Shown in pieces: positions 18,041 through 27,159 of a stretch of DNA of 64,000 nucleotides. The stretch is from the NCBI GenBank assembly GCA_029782335.1, contig JAKOVA010000245.1:32575-96574 (forward strand), given 5' to 3'. Source of the DNA: Actinomycetes bacterium (GTDB lineage Bacteria; Actinomycetota; Acidimicrobiia; Acidimicrobiales; Microtrichaceae). The position numbers were made by a program, and so were the translations under genes. The number at the start of each line of letters is the position of its first letter. Position 1 is the first letter of the stretch. The notes under the pieces are model-generated. The model saw nothing but the letters and a program-made list of their open reading frames with translations, was not told the origin of the DNA and made no database searches.

Positions 18041-19525
18041 ATGCCCAACGATGAACAACGACTGATTCCAACGGCGCCGATCACCTCCCTCGAGCAGTAC
18101 CGGAGCGAGTGCAGCGGCGTTGACGCGCTGATGGCGGCGCGTGCCGTGCAGCCCGACGACGTGATCGCCGAGATCACCGCCTCGGGATTGCGGGGCCGTG
18201 GCGGCGCCGGGTTTCCGACGGGCGTCAAGTGGCAGACCGTCCGCGACAACCAATCGGAGGTCCTCGCGACCACGGTTGTGGTCAACGCCGCGGAGGGAGA
18301 GCCGGGGACCTTCAAGGACCGGACGATCCTGCGGGCAAACCCCTACGTCGTCGTCGAAGGCGCGCTGATCGCCGCTCACGCCGTCGAGGCCCGCCAGGTG
18401 ATCATCGCGACCAAGGCAGCATTCGTCGACGTGGTGGCGGCGCTGTGCCGGGCGGTGTCCGAGTTCACTGACGCCGGCCTGTGCGGCGACGTGGAGATCG
18501 AGGTGTTCGAGGGTCCCGACGAGTACCTCTACGGGGAGGAGACGGCGCTGCTCGAGGTGATCGACGGCCGTCCGCCGTTCCCCCGGATCGCGCCGCCGTT
18601 TCGTCGCGGTGTGGTCGAGGTGGTCGAGCACGACGAGGACGCCGTCTCGGGGAGCGGCTTGGCCGCGCACGTCGAGATGGCCGGGGCTGCAGCGGAGAAC
18701 CTGGCACCACCGGCACTCGTCGACAATGTGGAGACGCTCGCGAACGTGCCGCAGATCATCCTCCGCGGCGCGGACGCTTTCCGGCAGGTCGGCACCGAGC
18801 GCTCCGCCGGCACGATCCTCTGCACGATCACCGGACACGTCCGCCATGCCGGCACGGCGGAAGTCCCACTCGGCACAACCTTGCGCGACGCCATCGACCG
18901 CATCGGCGGCGGCGCCCTCCCCGGTCGGACGCTGACCGCCGCGATGCCCGGCGTCTCGGGAGCGCTGATCCCCGCGGAGCGCTTCGACACCCCGCTCACC
19001 TACGAGGACATGGCGTCGATCGGCAGTGGGCTCGGCTCGGCCGGCTTCTGGATCCTCGACGATTCGGTCGACCCGGTCGCGGCGGTTGCCGGAGTCTCCC
19101 GCTTTCTCGCCGTCGAGTCGTGCGGTCAGTGCACACCGTGCAAGGTCGACGGGCTGACCTTGGCCGACACGCTGGAGCGAATCGCCGCCTCCGCAGGCAA
19201 CGAGACCGACCTCGCCACCATCCGCAAGCGGGTCGACACGGTCGCGTTCGGCGCACGGTGCAACCTCGGCCGCCAGCAACAGGCAGTCGTCCAGAGCCTC
19301 CTCGACCACTTCTCCGATGTCCTCGAGGATCACGTTCACCGGCGGGTCGAGGGGGTCGACCCGGTCTTTGTGGCCGAGTTGCGGGACGTCGACGACGGGG
19401 AGGTCACACTCAACGAGCGTCAGGCCGACAAGCAACCTGACTGGACCTACCACGACAGTTGGGACGGCCGCTTTCCGGTCGAACGATTCACCGACCACCG
19501 CCGCGACGAGCCCCTCGACGGCTGA
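18041..19525 (+). CDS. Stand-alone NuoF-like NADH-binding flavoprotein
   Basis: This 494-residue protein corresponds to the complex I 51-kDa subunit. FMN/NADH loops (GRGGAGFPTGVKW at 52-64 and GEPGTFKDR) and the N3-type [4Fe-4S] ligands Cys361, Cys364, Cys367 and Cys407 (SCGQCTPC and ARCNLG) are intact. An SLBB-like segment lies between. No nuoE or other complex I gene adjoins it. It follows a universal stress protein gene by 10 bp. It could be a diaphorase module for formate dehydrogenase, a hydrogenase or an unidentified reductase encoded elsewhere. The C terminus past residue 425 is an acidic, charged extension not found in NuoF. Confidence 0.85.
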   Translation: MPNDEQRLIPTAPITSLEQYRSECSGVDALMAARAVQPDDVIAEITASGLRGRGGAGFPTGVKWQTVRDNQSEVLATTVVVNAAEGEPGTFKDRTILRANPYVVVEGALIAAHAVEARQVIIATKAAFVDVVAALCRAVSEFTDAGLCGDVEIEVFEGPDEYLYGEETALLEVIDGRPPFPRIAPPFRRGVVEVVEHDEDAVSGSGLAAHVEMAGAAAENLAPPALVDNVETLANVPQIILRGADAFRQVGTERSAGTILCTITGHVRHAGTAEVPLGTTLRDAIDRIGGGALPGRTLTAAMPGVSGALIPAERFDTPLTYEDMASIGSGLGSAGFWILDDSVDPVAAVAGVSRFLAVESCGQCTPCKVDGLTLADTLERIAASAGNETDLATIRKRVDTVAFGARCNLGRQQQAVVQSLLDHFSDVLEDHVHRRVEGVDPVFVAELRDVDDGEVTLNERQADKQPDWTYHDSWDGRFPVERFTDHRRDEPLDG

Positions 19526-19588
19526 GCCGAACGGACCGCACCCGGCTGAGGGGCGCCGCGGTGGGCGGCGCGATGGTGGGGCGGTGGG

Positions 19589-20788
19589 TCACGTCGTCGC
19601 GACGAGTCGCTCGCGGGAGGGAGCGACCCGCCGCAGCAAGGCCAGCGCGGCGAGACACATCACGCCACCGGCGATGAACGAACCGCGATGACTCGTGATC
19701 GCTGCAACGCCACCGAGGGCGATCGCCCCGAGGCCGCTGGCAGCGTCGAAGAAGCTCGACACGGTGCCCATCGCCGCGCTCCGCTCGCTCACCGGCACGC
19801 CGTCGAACGCCAACAACAGGATCGCCGGGTACAGCTGCGACATTCCCACCGCGAAGATCACCGTTCCGCCGTAGAGGCCCAGCGGAGTCGCAACCAGGCC
19901 CATCACCACCAGGCCGAGCGCGGAGAGGCCCGTCGCGAGGGTGCCGGTCACCCGTGGGCCGAGTCGATCGGGCACCTTCGCGCCGGCGAGGCGCAGCGCG
20001 AGGATCAACAAGCCGTACGTCAACAGAACGGTCGCGGAGTCCTCCATGCCGATCTCGTGCACGTAGAGCGGCACGAACTCGGCGAACCCGGCGAGCCCGA
20101 TCATTCCGAGGAACAGCACAACGCCGGGGCCCACCGCGGGGCGGTAGAGGATCGTGGAGGCGGCATCGCTCGACGCCCGCTCCTCCGCCGTGGCTCGGTG
20201 CGTCTCCCGCGTGAAGGTTCCGAGCACCGCCGCTCCGAGTGTGAGGGCCGCGCTGAGCGTCCAGATGCGACCGAAGTTCCCGCCGGCGAGGACCTTCTCC
20301 CCGAGGACCGGGCCGAGTGCCAAGCCGCCGTAGACCGCAACCGACCAGTAGGAGACGGCCTCCCCGCGACGTTCTGCGGGGGCGAGGTCGGTTGCCATCG
20401 TGCCGGCGCCGACGAAGAACGCCGCCTCACCCGCGCCGGCGAGGAGGCGGGTCGCGACCAGGGCGGGGAGGCTCGTCGCCAGGTGAACCGCCGCGTACGC
20501 GATCGCCACGATGAGCGCACCGCCAACGATCAGGATCTTGCGGCCGAGCCGATCACCGAGACGACCCACAAAAGGCCGGAGGACCACGGCACCGAACGAG
20601 AACGCACCCACCGCGACGCCAACACCGACCGAACCGCCCCCGAGTCGTTGCTGCACAAACTTCGGGACGGTGGGCAGGAGGGTGCCGATCGCGAGGAAGT
20701 AGGCGAGCCCGCAGCTCACCACCAGCACGAATGCCGGGCTCCACAGCGACGGAATTTCCTTCACCGCGGTGGGTCCGACTCGTCTCAC
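19589..20788 (-). CDS. Major facilitator superfamily transporter
   Basis: This 399-residue membrane protein has about 12 hydrophobic segments. The loop 2-3 motif [13 protein letters not shown] identifies the MFS, and [36 protein letters not shown] resembles motif C/B regions of drug and sugar efflux members. GTG 20788 gives a short cytoplasmic tail before the first membrane helix. The substrate is not recognisable. It is divergent from the TrpB2 gene with a 54-bp intergenic region and convergent with the NuoF-like gene. Confidence 0.87.
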   Translation of the reverse strand: MRRVGPTAVKEIPSLWSPAFVLVVSCGLAYFLAIGTLLPTVPKFVQQRLGGGSVGVGVAVGAFSFGAVVLRPFVGRLGDRLGRKILIVGGALIVAIAYAAVHLATSLPALVATRLLAGAGEAAFFVGAGTMATDLAPAERRGEAVSYWSVAVYGGLALGPVLGEKVLAGGNFGRIWTLSAALTLGAAVLGTFTRETHRATAEERASSDAASTILYRPAVGPGVVLFLGMIGLAGFAEFVPLYVHEIGMEDSATVLLTYGLLILALRLAGAKVPDRLGPRVTGTLATGLSALGLVVMGLVATPLGLYGGTVIFAVGMSQLYPAILLLAFDGVPVSERSAAMGTVSSFFDAASGLGAIALGGVAAITSHRGSFIAGGVMCLAALALLRRVAPSRERLVATT

Positions 20789-20842
20789 CGCAGCAGTGTA
20801 GGGACCCGCGCCTCGGGCAACGGGAGGCGGCCGCCACGATCT

Positions 20843-22105
20843 ATGGTTCGGCCCGTGCGATTCAATCTTCCTGTCGATCAGATGCCCACCGCCTGGTTCA
20901 ACGCGCTGCCGCGAATGCCCGAGCCGATGCAGCCGCCACTGCACCCCGGCACTCGCGAACCGATCGGTCCCGATGACCTCGCGCCGCTGTTCCCGATGGC
21001 GCTCATCGAACAGGAGATGTCCACCGCTCTCGAGATCGAGATTCCCGGTGAGGTGATCGACATCCTCCGCCTGTGGCGCCCGACTCCGCTCGTGCGGGCG
21101 GAGCGTCTCGAACGGGCCCTCGGCACGCCGGCGCGGATCTACTTCAAGGACGAGTCCCAGAGCCCGGCCGGGTCACACAAGACCAACACGTCGGTGGCGC
21201 AGGCGTTCTACAACAAGCAGTCGGGCGCCAAGCGGCTCACCACCGAGACGGGTGCCGGCCAGTGGGGCACGGCGCTGTCGTTCGCGTGCGCCCAGTTCGA
21301 CCTCGAGTGCAAGGTGTACATGGTCCGCACCTCGTTCGACTCGAAGCCGTATCGGCGGGTGTTGATGGAGACCTGGGGCGCCGAGTGTGTGCCGTCACCG
21401 GTCGACGACCCCTCCTCGCCGGGGTCGCTCGGCCTCGCCATCAGCGACGCGGTGCGTGACGCGGTGAGCCGTGAAGATTCCCACTATGCGCTGGGGTCGG
21501 TACTGAACCACGTGCTGTTGCACCAGACGATCATCGGTCTCGAGGCGAAGGATCAGCTCGCGATGGCGGGGGAGGAGCGGCCAGACGTGGTGATCGCCCC
21601 GTGTGGTGGCGGCTCCAACCTCGGCGGGGTGACGCTGCCGTTCATGGAAGACGCCGCGGTGCGGCTCGTGGCCGTGGAACCGACGTCGTGCCCGACGCTC
21701 ACGAAGGGCAACTTCGAGTACGACTTCGGCGACACCGCCGGGATGACCCCGCTGATGGAGATGTACACGCTCGGCCACGACTTCATGCCGCCCGACATTC
21801 ACGCGGGGGGTCTGCGCTACCACGGCGACTCGCCGATCATCTCGGCGCTCGTGAAGGCGGGCCGCATGGAGGCGGTCGCCTATCCGCAGGGGAAGGTCTT
21901 CGAGGCGGCACGGCAGTTCGCGACCGTCGAGGGTCGGGTGCCGGCACCCGAGACCGCGCATGGGATCCGCGCCGCGATCGACGAGGCGCTCGCCTGCAAG
22001 GAGTCGGGCGAGGAGAAGGTGATCCTCTTCAACTACTCGGGCCACGGGTTCCTGGACCTCGCTGCGTACGACGACTTCAACCACGGTCACCTGCTCGACG
22101 CCTGA
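20843..22105 (+). CDS. Tryptophan synthase beta chain, TrpB2 type
   Basis: This PLP enzyme of about 420 residues condenses indole with serine. The PLP lysine lies in [14 protein letters not shown] and the phosphate cup in CGGGSNLGG. The N terminus ([18 protein letters not shown]), with a longer first helix and the [14 protein letters not shown] entry, is the TrpB2 type and not classical TrpB. ATG 20843 and GTG 20855 are both possible; a GGGAGGCGG stretch upstream fits the ATG slightly better. No trpA follows. TrpB2 often works without TrpA, for indole salvage or on phosphoserine-like donors. Confidence 0.88.
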   Translation: MVRPVRFNLPVDQMPTAWFNALPRMPEPMQPPLHPGTREPIGPDDLAPLFPMALIEQEMSTALEIEIPGEVIDILRLWRPTPLVRAERLERALGTPARIYFKDESQSPAGSHKTNTSVAQAFYNKQSGAKRLTTETGAGQWGTALSFACAQFDLECKVYMVRTSFDSKPYRRVLMETWGAECVPSPVDDPSSPGSLGLAISDAVRDAVSREDSHYALGSVLNHVLLHQTIIGLEAKDQLAMAGEERPDVVIAPCGGGSNLGGVTLPFMEDAAVRLVAVEPTSCPTLTKGNFEYDFGDTAGMTPLMEMYTLGHDFMPPDIHAGGLRYHGDSPIISALVKAGRMEAVAYPQGKVFEAARQFATVEGRVPAPETAHGIRAAIDEALACKESGEEKVILFNYSGHGFLDLAAYDDFNHGHLLDA

Positions 22106-22117
22106 GCGACCCCCTTC

Positions 22118-22166
22118 CCGGCCGAACCCCCCTACCGGCCGAACCCCCCTACCGGCCGAACCCTCC
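22118..22166. repeat. Tandem repeat of a 17-bp CCGGCCGAACCCCCCTA unit
   Basis: Two full copies and one partial copy of CCGGCCGAACCCCCCTA run head to tail directly after the TrpB2 stop. The third copy leads straight into the 48-bp dyad at 22171-22218. Each unit contains CCGGCC, a local palindrome. It is non-coding. Confidence 0.8.
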
Positions 22167-22170
22167 TTCC

Positions 22171-22218
22171 GAACTTTGGGTCCACCGTCCCGATTTCGGG
22201 ACGTACGACCCAAAGTTC
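22171..22218. repeat. Long two-stem palindrome (REP-like hairpin)
   Basis: Arms GAACTTTGGGTC and GACCCAAAGTTC (12 bp, perfect) enclose a second perfect dyad, CGTCCCGA / TCGGGACG, separated by a symmetric 3 x 3 internal loop. The folded RNA or cruciform would be about 20 bp tall. There is no U-run after it, so a Rho-independent terminator is unlikely, although it could act as a stabiliser at the convergent gene ends. It shares the GAACTT...AAGTTC outer ends with the array at 35.4 kb. Confidence 0.75.
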
Positions 22219-22317
22219 AGGAGCGGGGAGGGGTCAGGAACCGGGGGCTGAGGGTCAGGAGCTGGGAGCTGCGGGTCAGGAGCGGGGAGGGGTCAGGAAC
22301 CGGGAGCTGGGGGTCAG
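22218..22317. repeat. Direct repeat of 41 bp (two copies, 59 bp apart)
   Basis: The 41-bp segments at 22218-22258 and 22277-22317 differ at only two positions. They are G-rich with the word GGGTCAGGA recurring between them. The second copy covers the stop codon of the DUF2231 gene, so the repeat supplies the last codon of that gene. Together with the adjacent hairpin and 17-bp repeats, this fills the whole gap between the two convergent genes. Confidence 0.75.
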
Positions 22318-22880
22318 TGCGAGCCGGGGAAGACGTCGTCCTCCGAGACGTGCCAGACCGGGTGGTCGCCAGCCGTCTCCACGTTGAAGCCGTAGTCGAA
22401 CACCAGGCTGCCGCCATAGGTCGCACCCCACGCCACGAGCGCGGCGGTCACCACAGAGAGGATCATCACGCCGACCGGCGTCGCCAGGTGGTCGCCGTAG
22501 GCGCTGATCCTCCACACGGCGTCGACGATCGCGAGGATCGTCGAGACGACCATGATCGCCGCGTGCGTGTTGATCGTCCGTCGCGCCTGGGTGCCGGCCT
22601 CGGAGGAACTGTTGCGATCGACCAGACCGGTCAGCGCTGCACCCACCGCCACCACGAGGCCGATCACCATGATGAAGCTCCCAGCTCGCCACAGTGCGAG
22701 TGCCCAGTCGTGATCCCCGCCACCGATCGCCGAGAGCACGTCGAGGATCGCCACCAGCACGTAGGCGCCGATGGGGATATCGGTGAGCGGCGGGTGCGTC
22801 GGCTTTCCGGCCCAACCTCGGAGCCCCTTGAACTTCCGGCCCTTCACGGTGATCGCCGGCCGAACCGAGAACTGTCTCAT
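22314..22880 (-). CDS. DUF2231 family membrane protein
   Basis: This 188-residue protein has four predicted membrane segments and the DUF2231 hallmark HPPLTDIPIGAYVLVAILD near the N terminus, plus GLVDRNSSSE and INTHAAIM histidine-containing loops. The biochemical role is unknown; some relatives neighbour haem or iron-sulfur proteins. An AGGAA ribosome-binding site precedes ATG 22880. A perfect 6-bp inverted repeat, TGATGA / TCATCA (22897-22919, 11-bp spacer), lies 17 nt upstream and might be an operator. The C-terminal codon overlaps a 41-bp direct repeat. Confidence 0.85.
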   Translation of the reverse strand: MRQFSVRPAITVKGRKFKGLRGWAGKPTHPPLTDIPIGAYVLVAILDVLSAIGGGDHDWALALWRAGSFIMVIGLVVAVGAALTGLVDRNSSSEAGTQARRTINTHAAIMVVSTILAIVDAVWRISAYGDHLATPVGVMILSVVTAALVAWGATYGGSLVFDYGFNVETAGDHPVWHVSEDDVFPGSH

Positions 22881-23044
22881 GGCGATTCCTTTCGAATGAT
22901 GAAACGTCTGTACTCATCAAACGATCGGGCACGCCGCGCTATTCCGGCTCGTGAACGGGTGCACCCCGGAGACGCCGCGGAGCCAGGGAGCTGGCGGCGC
23001 CCTGGGCACTCGGGGGCACTGAGGCGATCGATCGCCCCGGCCGA

Positions 23045-24916
23045 TCAGGGTGTTCCGGCGTGTCGGACCGACAGGTCCACCGACGACAGGCCCGGACCTC
23101 GGAGTACCCCGTAAACACCACCGGCGAGATGCTCCAGGTCAGCGAGGGGGATGAGGTGGGGGAAGTCCGCCGTCGCGATGCGCAGACGGAGCCGGTGTCC
23201 AGCCGGAATCGTGGCGAAGGTCGGACGCACCTCGATCTCGTAGGACACATCCGCACCGACGGGCACCGGGCTTCGCGCGGCGCGGGTCAGCTGCAACTGC
23301 GGCCGGAGCACCGATCCGTCGGCGTTGTACCAAGTGGCGTCCTCGTCGAGCGCCCGCAATGAACCGAGTTGCGCCCCGCCGCTGAGATCGGTCGAGCGGC
23401 CGTCGGGGCCGACGTCCTCGACGGTGACCGCGAAGAGGGCATCGGAGCGGGTCGAGGTCGCACGGAGGTGGACGGCGATGGGTCCGCTGAGCTGCAACGG
23501 CTCGGTGAGTGGCCCGGTGGTGTACGTGACCTCGCCGTCGGTGCGGGTCGGCTTGAACGCGGGCATCGGGCACTCCTTGGCCACCATGCCGGCGGTGAAC
23601 TGCACCGTCGAGGCCGAACACCCCGGGCCGACGCCGGTGTAGGCGATCGTGTCGCTTCCCCCAACGGTCGGCTCGTTCGCGTTCAGGGTCCCGCCGCCAT
23701 CGAGCCACCACCGCTGCCGGACGGCGTCTGCCACGGGGTAGGCGGAGGTCGACCACCGTGCGCCTCCGGGCTCGATCACGTGCAGTGGGGTGTCGGTCGA
23801 GTCCACGCCGTTGTCGACGCCCTTGAGCCAGTGGTCGAACCAACGCAGTTGGATCGCCGTCAGATCTGCACCGTCACCGACGTTGCCGTGATGCCACGGA
23901 CCGAACAGCAGCTGAAAGCGCGGGTCGGGGCGTTGGGTCGGGTCCATCGGAGCGTCGACCGGGCGGCCGGCCGCAGCGTTCTGCAGGCCGCTGTACAGCA
24001 ACGGTTCGCCCCGCTGGAACACGTCGTAGAGACCACCGACGAGGTAGACCGCGACGTTGTTGTCGACGATTCGCTGCAACACCGTCTGGGGTGCCCGCTG
24101 CTGCCACCACTCGTTGTTGTAGCGGCGGGGACCGTTGTTGAGCATGTCGCTCGCCATCACCGCCTCGAAACGCGAGAGCTGTTCGACGTTGGCCCCGGCG
24201 AGGCGCACCGCCTCCTCGATCGTGTCGGCCTCACGGAACGGATTGGTCGAGCGCTCGCCGCCGTATCCGAACAACAACCCCAGCGGCGAGATGACGTTGA
24301 GGGCACCGCCGCTCACGAACAGGTCGCGGTAGGGGTCGATGGTCGCCGCGGAGGGGAAGATCGCCTTGAGCGGCGAGTCGGGACCGACCTCGGCCGCGGT
24401 GAAGAGCTGGTCGATCGCCGAATAGGAGTGGCCGATCATGCCGACCCGCCCGTTGGAGCGCGGCAGGTTCGCCGCCCAACGCACCACCGCAGCACCGGCG
24501 ACCGCCTCGGCCTTGTCGAACAACTCGAATCGCCCCTCCGACGCTCCGGTCCCCGGTACATCAACGACGAGGGCGAGATACCCGTGGCGCACGAGGTCGA
24601 GGTTGAGTCCGCTCCCGCCCGTTCCACCTTGCTGGAGCGCCGCGCTCTTGCTGTAGGGGGTGTAGCCGACGATGACGGGAAACGGGCCCTCCGCGGGCTG
24701 CCCCGTCTCCGGGTCGGCCGGAGTGTAGAGGTCGGCGGCGAGCGTGCGACCATCGGGCAGGCGCAGCCGCAGGTTGTGGGTGTAGGTGGCGATGTAGGGA
24801 GCGTCGGTTCGTCGTGCGAGCTCGTCGGGAGGCGGAGGGGACGCGCAGGCCGCCCCCACCACGACAAACGTGCACATGAGTGCGATGAACCTGGTGATCG
24901 ACCGTCGTCTCGTCAC
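23045..24916 (-). CDS. CocE/NonD family hydrolase lipoprotein
   Basis: This 623-residue exported alpha/beta hydrolase belongs to the CocE / X-prolyl dipeptidyl acylaminopeptidase (S15) family, which cleaves esters or amides. Start GTG 24916 gives a signal peptide ending in a lipobox (VVVGAACA). The nucleophile motif is GHSYSA. The catalytic His is in GPWHHGN, and a conserved Asp lies between them. The C-terminal beta-jelly-roll domain (PLQLSGPIAVHLRATSTRSDALFAVTVEDVGPDG) is characteristic. It is divergent from the SDR-CMD-TetR operon, and a palindrome sits in the shared promoter region. The substrate is unknown. Confidence 0.9.
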   Translation of the reverse strand: MTRRRSITRFIALMCTFVVVGAACASPPPPDELARRTDAPYIATYTHNLRLRLPDGRTLAADLYTPADPETGQPAEGPFPVIVGYTPYSKSAALQQGGTGGSGLNLDLVRHGYLALVVDVPGTGASEGRFELFDKAEAVAGAAVVRWAANLPRSNGRVGMIGHSYSAIDQLFTAAEVGPDSPLKAIFPSAATIDPYRDLFVSGGALNVISPLGLLFGYGGERSTNPFREADTIEEAVRLAGANVEQLSRFEAVMASDMLNNGPRRYNNEWWQQRAPQTVLQRIVDNNVAVYLVGGLYDVFQRGEPLLYSGLQNAAAGRPVDAPMDPTQRPDPRFQLLFGPWHHGNVGDGADLTAIQLRWFDHWLKGVDNGVDSTDTPLHVIEPGGARWSTSAYPVADAVRQRWWLDGGGTLNANEPTVGGSDTIAYTGVGPGCSASTVQFTAGMVAKECPMPAFKPTRTDGEVTYTTGPLTEPLQLSGPIAVHLRATSTRSDALFAVTVEDVGPDGRSTDLSGGAQLGSLRALDEDATWYNADGSVLRPQLQLTRAARSPVPVGADVSYEIEVRPTFATIPAGHRLRLRIATADFPHLIPLADLEHLAGGVYGVLRGPGLSSVDLSVRHAGTP

Positions 24917-24962
24917 GCCTTGCCCCCCGTTTCTCGGAGGATCATGACCGACCACGAACCTG

Positions 24963-24978
24963 CGAACAAGTCTGTTCG
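24963..24978. promoter_or_regulatory. Candidate TetR operator upstream of the SDR-CMD-TetR operon
   Basis: CGAACAAGTCTGTTCG has perfect 6-bp arms (CGAACA / TGTTCG) and a 4-bp spacer. It ends 17 nt before the SDR ATG in the 79-bp divergent region shared with the CocE hydrolase. The TetR encoded as the third gene of the operon is the natural candidate to bind it. This is inference. Confidence 0.55.
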
Positions 24979-24995
24979 TGGAGTACGGTCCGACA

Positions 24996-25856
24996 ATGGC
25001 GACAACACACGACCTGAGCGGCCGCAGGGTTTTCATCACCGGCGCAGCACGCGGCATCGGCGCAGCACTCGCACAGCGGCTGACCGAGCGGGGCGCACGC
25101 GTCGCGCTCGCCGGGCTCGAACCGGAATTGCTCGCGGAGGTCGCCGGAGGCCTCGATGCCCCGTGGTGGCGCTGCGACGTCGGCGACCGCGTCCAGGTCG
25201 AACACGCCGTGGACGCTGCGGCCAAAGCGCTCGGCGGACTCGACGTGGTGGTGGCGAACGCCGGGGTTGCCGCCCAGCTTCCCATCGTCGCCGGAGACCC
25301 GCGCATCTTCGAGCAAACCGTCCGCGTGAACCTCCTGGGGAACTACTACACGGCCCGCGCGGCGGGCCCCCACGTCGGGCACGGCAGTGGTTACGTCGTG
25401 TTGGTGTCCTCCCTGGCCGCTGCGGTGCACCTGCCGCTCATGGGCGCCTACAGCGTTTCCAAAGCAGGGGTCGAGGCGCTCGGCAACTCACTGCGTCAGG
25501 AACTCCGACCGACCGGCGCGCGGGTCGGGGTCGCCTACTTCGCGGAGCTCGAAACCGACATGACACGCCGCGGCTTCGACACCGAGGCCGCCCGCAAGTT
25601 TCTGCCGGGCTCCGTCGTCACGAAGGTCACACCGCTGCGGGTCGGCATCGATGCGCTCGAGCGCGGGATCACGAACCGGAGCCGCATCATCGTGGCCCCC
25701 GGCTACATCCGACCGATCCTTCCGTTCCGGGCCGTCGCCCAGCGGGTTGTCGAGCTCGCCGTCGGGCGCCGGGTCGGGGCGGTCATGCCGATCGCCGAGC
25801 GCGAGATCGTCGATCTCACCACGCCACAGATCGTCGAGGAGCAGGCGTCGTCATGA
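24996..25856 (+). CDS. Short-chain dehydrogenase/reductase
   Basis: This 286-residue NAD(P)-dependent oxidoreductase has a classical SDR fold: TGAARGIG at residues 15-22, NAGV, and the catalytic Ser ... Tyr152-x3-Lys156 (GAYSVSKAG). The C-terminal extension (RPILPFRAVAQRVVELAVGRRVG) may be membrane-proximal, as in several mycobacterial lipid-modifying SDRs. ATG 24996 is preferred over GTG 24978, which would place the start inside the palindrome. It is the first gene of a three-gene operon joined by 4-bp overlaps to a CMD protein and a TetR. Confidence 0.92.
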   Translation: MATTHDLSGRRVFITGAARGIGAALAQRLTERGARVALAGLEPELLAEVAGGLDAPWWRCDVGDRVQVEHAVDAAAKALGGLDVVVANAGVAAQLPIVAGDPRIFEQTVRVNLLGNYYTARAAGPHVGHGSGYVVLVSSLAAAVHLPLMGAYSVSKAGVEALGNSLRQELRPTGARVGVAYFAELETDMTRRGFDTEAARKFLPGSVVTKVTPLRVGIDALERGITNRSRIIVAPGYIRPILPFRAVAQRVVELAVGRRVGAVMPIAEREIVDLTTPQIVEEQASS

Positions 25857-26473
25857 CCACCAGTCACGGCAGCACCACACGCACCAACGACCAGCCCGCC
25901 GGCGGGTCGGGGCATCTCGTGGAGCGGGCAACGCCCGAACCGCGGATCGCTCCGGGTACCCGCCGCGAGGTCGGCGTCGTGAACTGGTTGATCAGTGCCG
26001 CGTCGGGCGCCGTCGCCCGCACTCCGCCACCGAACCTGTTTCTCACCCTGGGCCGCCAGCGCGGCCTGTTCCGGGCGTGGATGTGGTTCGCCGGCCATCT
26101 GATGCCCGGCGGGAAGCTCGGCCGACGTACCACCGAGCTCGTGATTCTGCGGGTCGCCGAGTTGCGCGGCTGCGAGTACGAACTCGAGCACCATCGCTCG
26201 CTCGCGCAGCGCAGCGGGGTGAGCGCCGAGGAGGTCGAACGGGTCTCCGAGGGGCCCGACGCCGCAGGGTGGACCGACCGGGAGCGTGCGATCCTCGCCG
26301 CCGTCGACGAACTCCACCACACCAACGATCTCTCCGACGATCACTTCGCGGCGCTCGAGACGCACCTCGACGCGCCGCGAATCGTCGAGTTGGTGATGCT
26401 CGTCGGCCACTACGAAATGCTCGCGACGGCTATTACGGCCTTGCGCGTCCAGCCCGATCCGCACCACCGATGA
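25853..26473 (+). CDS. Carboxymuconolactone decarboxylase (CMD)/AhpD-like protein
   Basis: This 206-residue helical protein has the CMD fold: TTELVILRVAELRGCEYELEHHRSLAQRSGVS. The CxxC pair of peroxidase-type AhpD proteins is reduced to a single Cys in GCEYELEHH, so a thiol-disulfide role is unlikely. The GCEYE..H form is typical of decarboxylase/hydrolase-like members of unknown function. It overlaps the SDR stop and the TetR start by 4 bp each, so the three proteins should be made together. Confidence 0.87.
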   Translation: MTTSHGSTTRTNDQPAGGSGHLVERATPEPRIAPGTRREVGVVNWLISAASGAVARTPPPNLFLTLGRQRGLFRAWMWFAGHLMPGGKLGRRTTELVILRVAELRGCEYELEHHRSLAQRSGVSAEEVERVSEGPDAAGWTDRERAILAAVDELHHTNDLSDDHFAALETHLDAPRIVELVMLVGHYEMLATAITALRVQPDPHHR

Positions 26474-27096
26474 GCGCTACGGCGAGCCTGCCCCGCGGCC
26501 GCCATGGCCTGTCGCGCGACGAGGTCGAGTCGCATCAGCGGCTGCGCATCCTCGCCGCGATCGCCGACACCATGGCCCAGAAGGGATACGCCGCAACCTC
26601 GGTGGCGGACATCATCCGCGGGGCCGGGGTCTCGCGGGAGACCTTCTACCAGCTCTACGACAACAAGCTCGATGCGTTCATGGCGGCGTTCGACACCGTC
26701 GCCGAGGTCGTGGTGGAGGCGCTCGCAACGACCGACGGGCCCACGTCGCCGACCGATCGGATCGAGGCGCTCATCGAGGCCTACCTGGGCCTGGTCGCTG
26801 CGACACCCGAGTGGGCCCGGCTCTTTCTCGTCGAGGTCCACGCCGCCGGCCCCGACGCCATCGCCCGGCGGGCGGAGATCCAGGAGCGCATCGTTGATGC
26901 GATCACCGCAGCGCTCGACACGAGCGACCCGACCGTCCGATTCGACGTGCGGGTGATCGTCGCGGCGATCGGCCCGCTCGTCGAGGCGCCGTTGGTGCGC
27001 GGTGACATCGCCGCGATCGCAGCGCTCGGCGCCCCACTCCGCGCCCACGTGCACCACATCCTGGCAAGCCGCTCGGCGGGGTCCGTCCGATGCTGA
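26470..27096 (+). CDS. TetR family transcriptional regulator
   Basis: This 208-residue regulator has an N-terminal HTH (SVADIIRGAGVSRETFYQLYDNKLDAFMAAFD, about residues 42-73). The C-terminal domain contains an ARLFLVEVHAAGPDAIARRAEI segment common in actinobacterial TetR proteins. It ends the SDR-CMD-TetR operon and probably controls it, and perhaps the divergent CocE-type hydrolase, through the palindrome at 24963-24978. The ligand is unknown. Confidence 0.9.
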   Translation: MSATASLPRGRHGLSRDEVESHQRLRILAAIADTMAQKGYAATSVADIIRGAGVSRETFYQLYDNKLDAFMAAFDTVAEVVVEALATTDGPTSPTDRIEALIEAYLGLVAATPEWARLFLVEVHAAGPDAIARRAEIQERIVDAITAALDTSDPTVRFDVRVIVAAIGPLVEAPLVRGDIAAIAALGAPLRAHVHHILASRSAGSVRC

Positions 27097-27159
27097 GCAC
27101 ACCACGGGAACCCCATCGGCTCAACCGCTCTCACAGGGCCCGACGGTAGGCTGGCGACC

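Noticed and set aside
19688..20842. N-terminal extension of the TrpB2 gene
   Set aside because: It is antisense to the MFS transporter gene and has no similarity to TrpB; the TrpB2 domain begins at RFNLP.
22171..22218. Rho-independent terminator for the TrpB2 gene
   Set aside because: The stem is strong but no U-rich tail follows on either strand, and it is embedded in other repeats, so a repeat element is the better description.
25853..26473. AhpD-type alkylhydroperoxidase
   Set aside because: The CxxC pair needed for peroxidase activity is missing; only one Cys is present.
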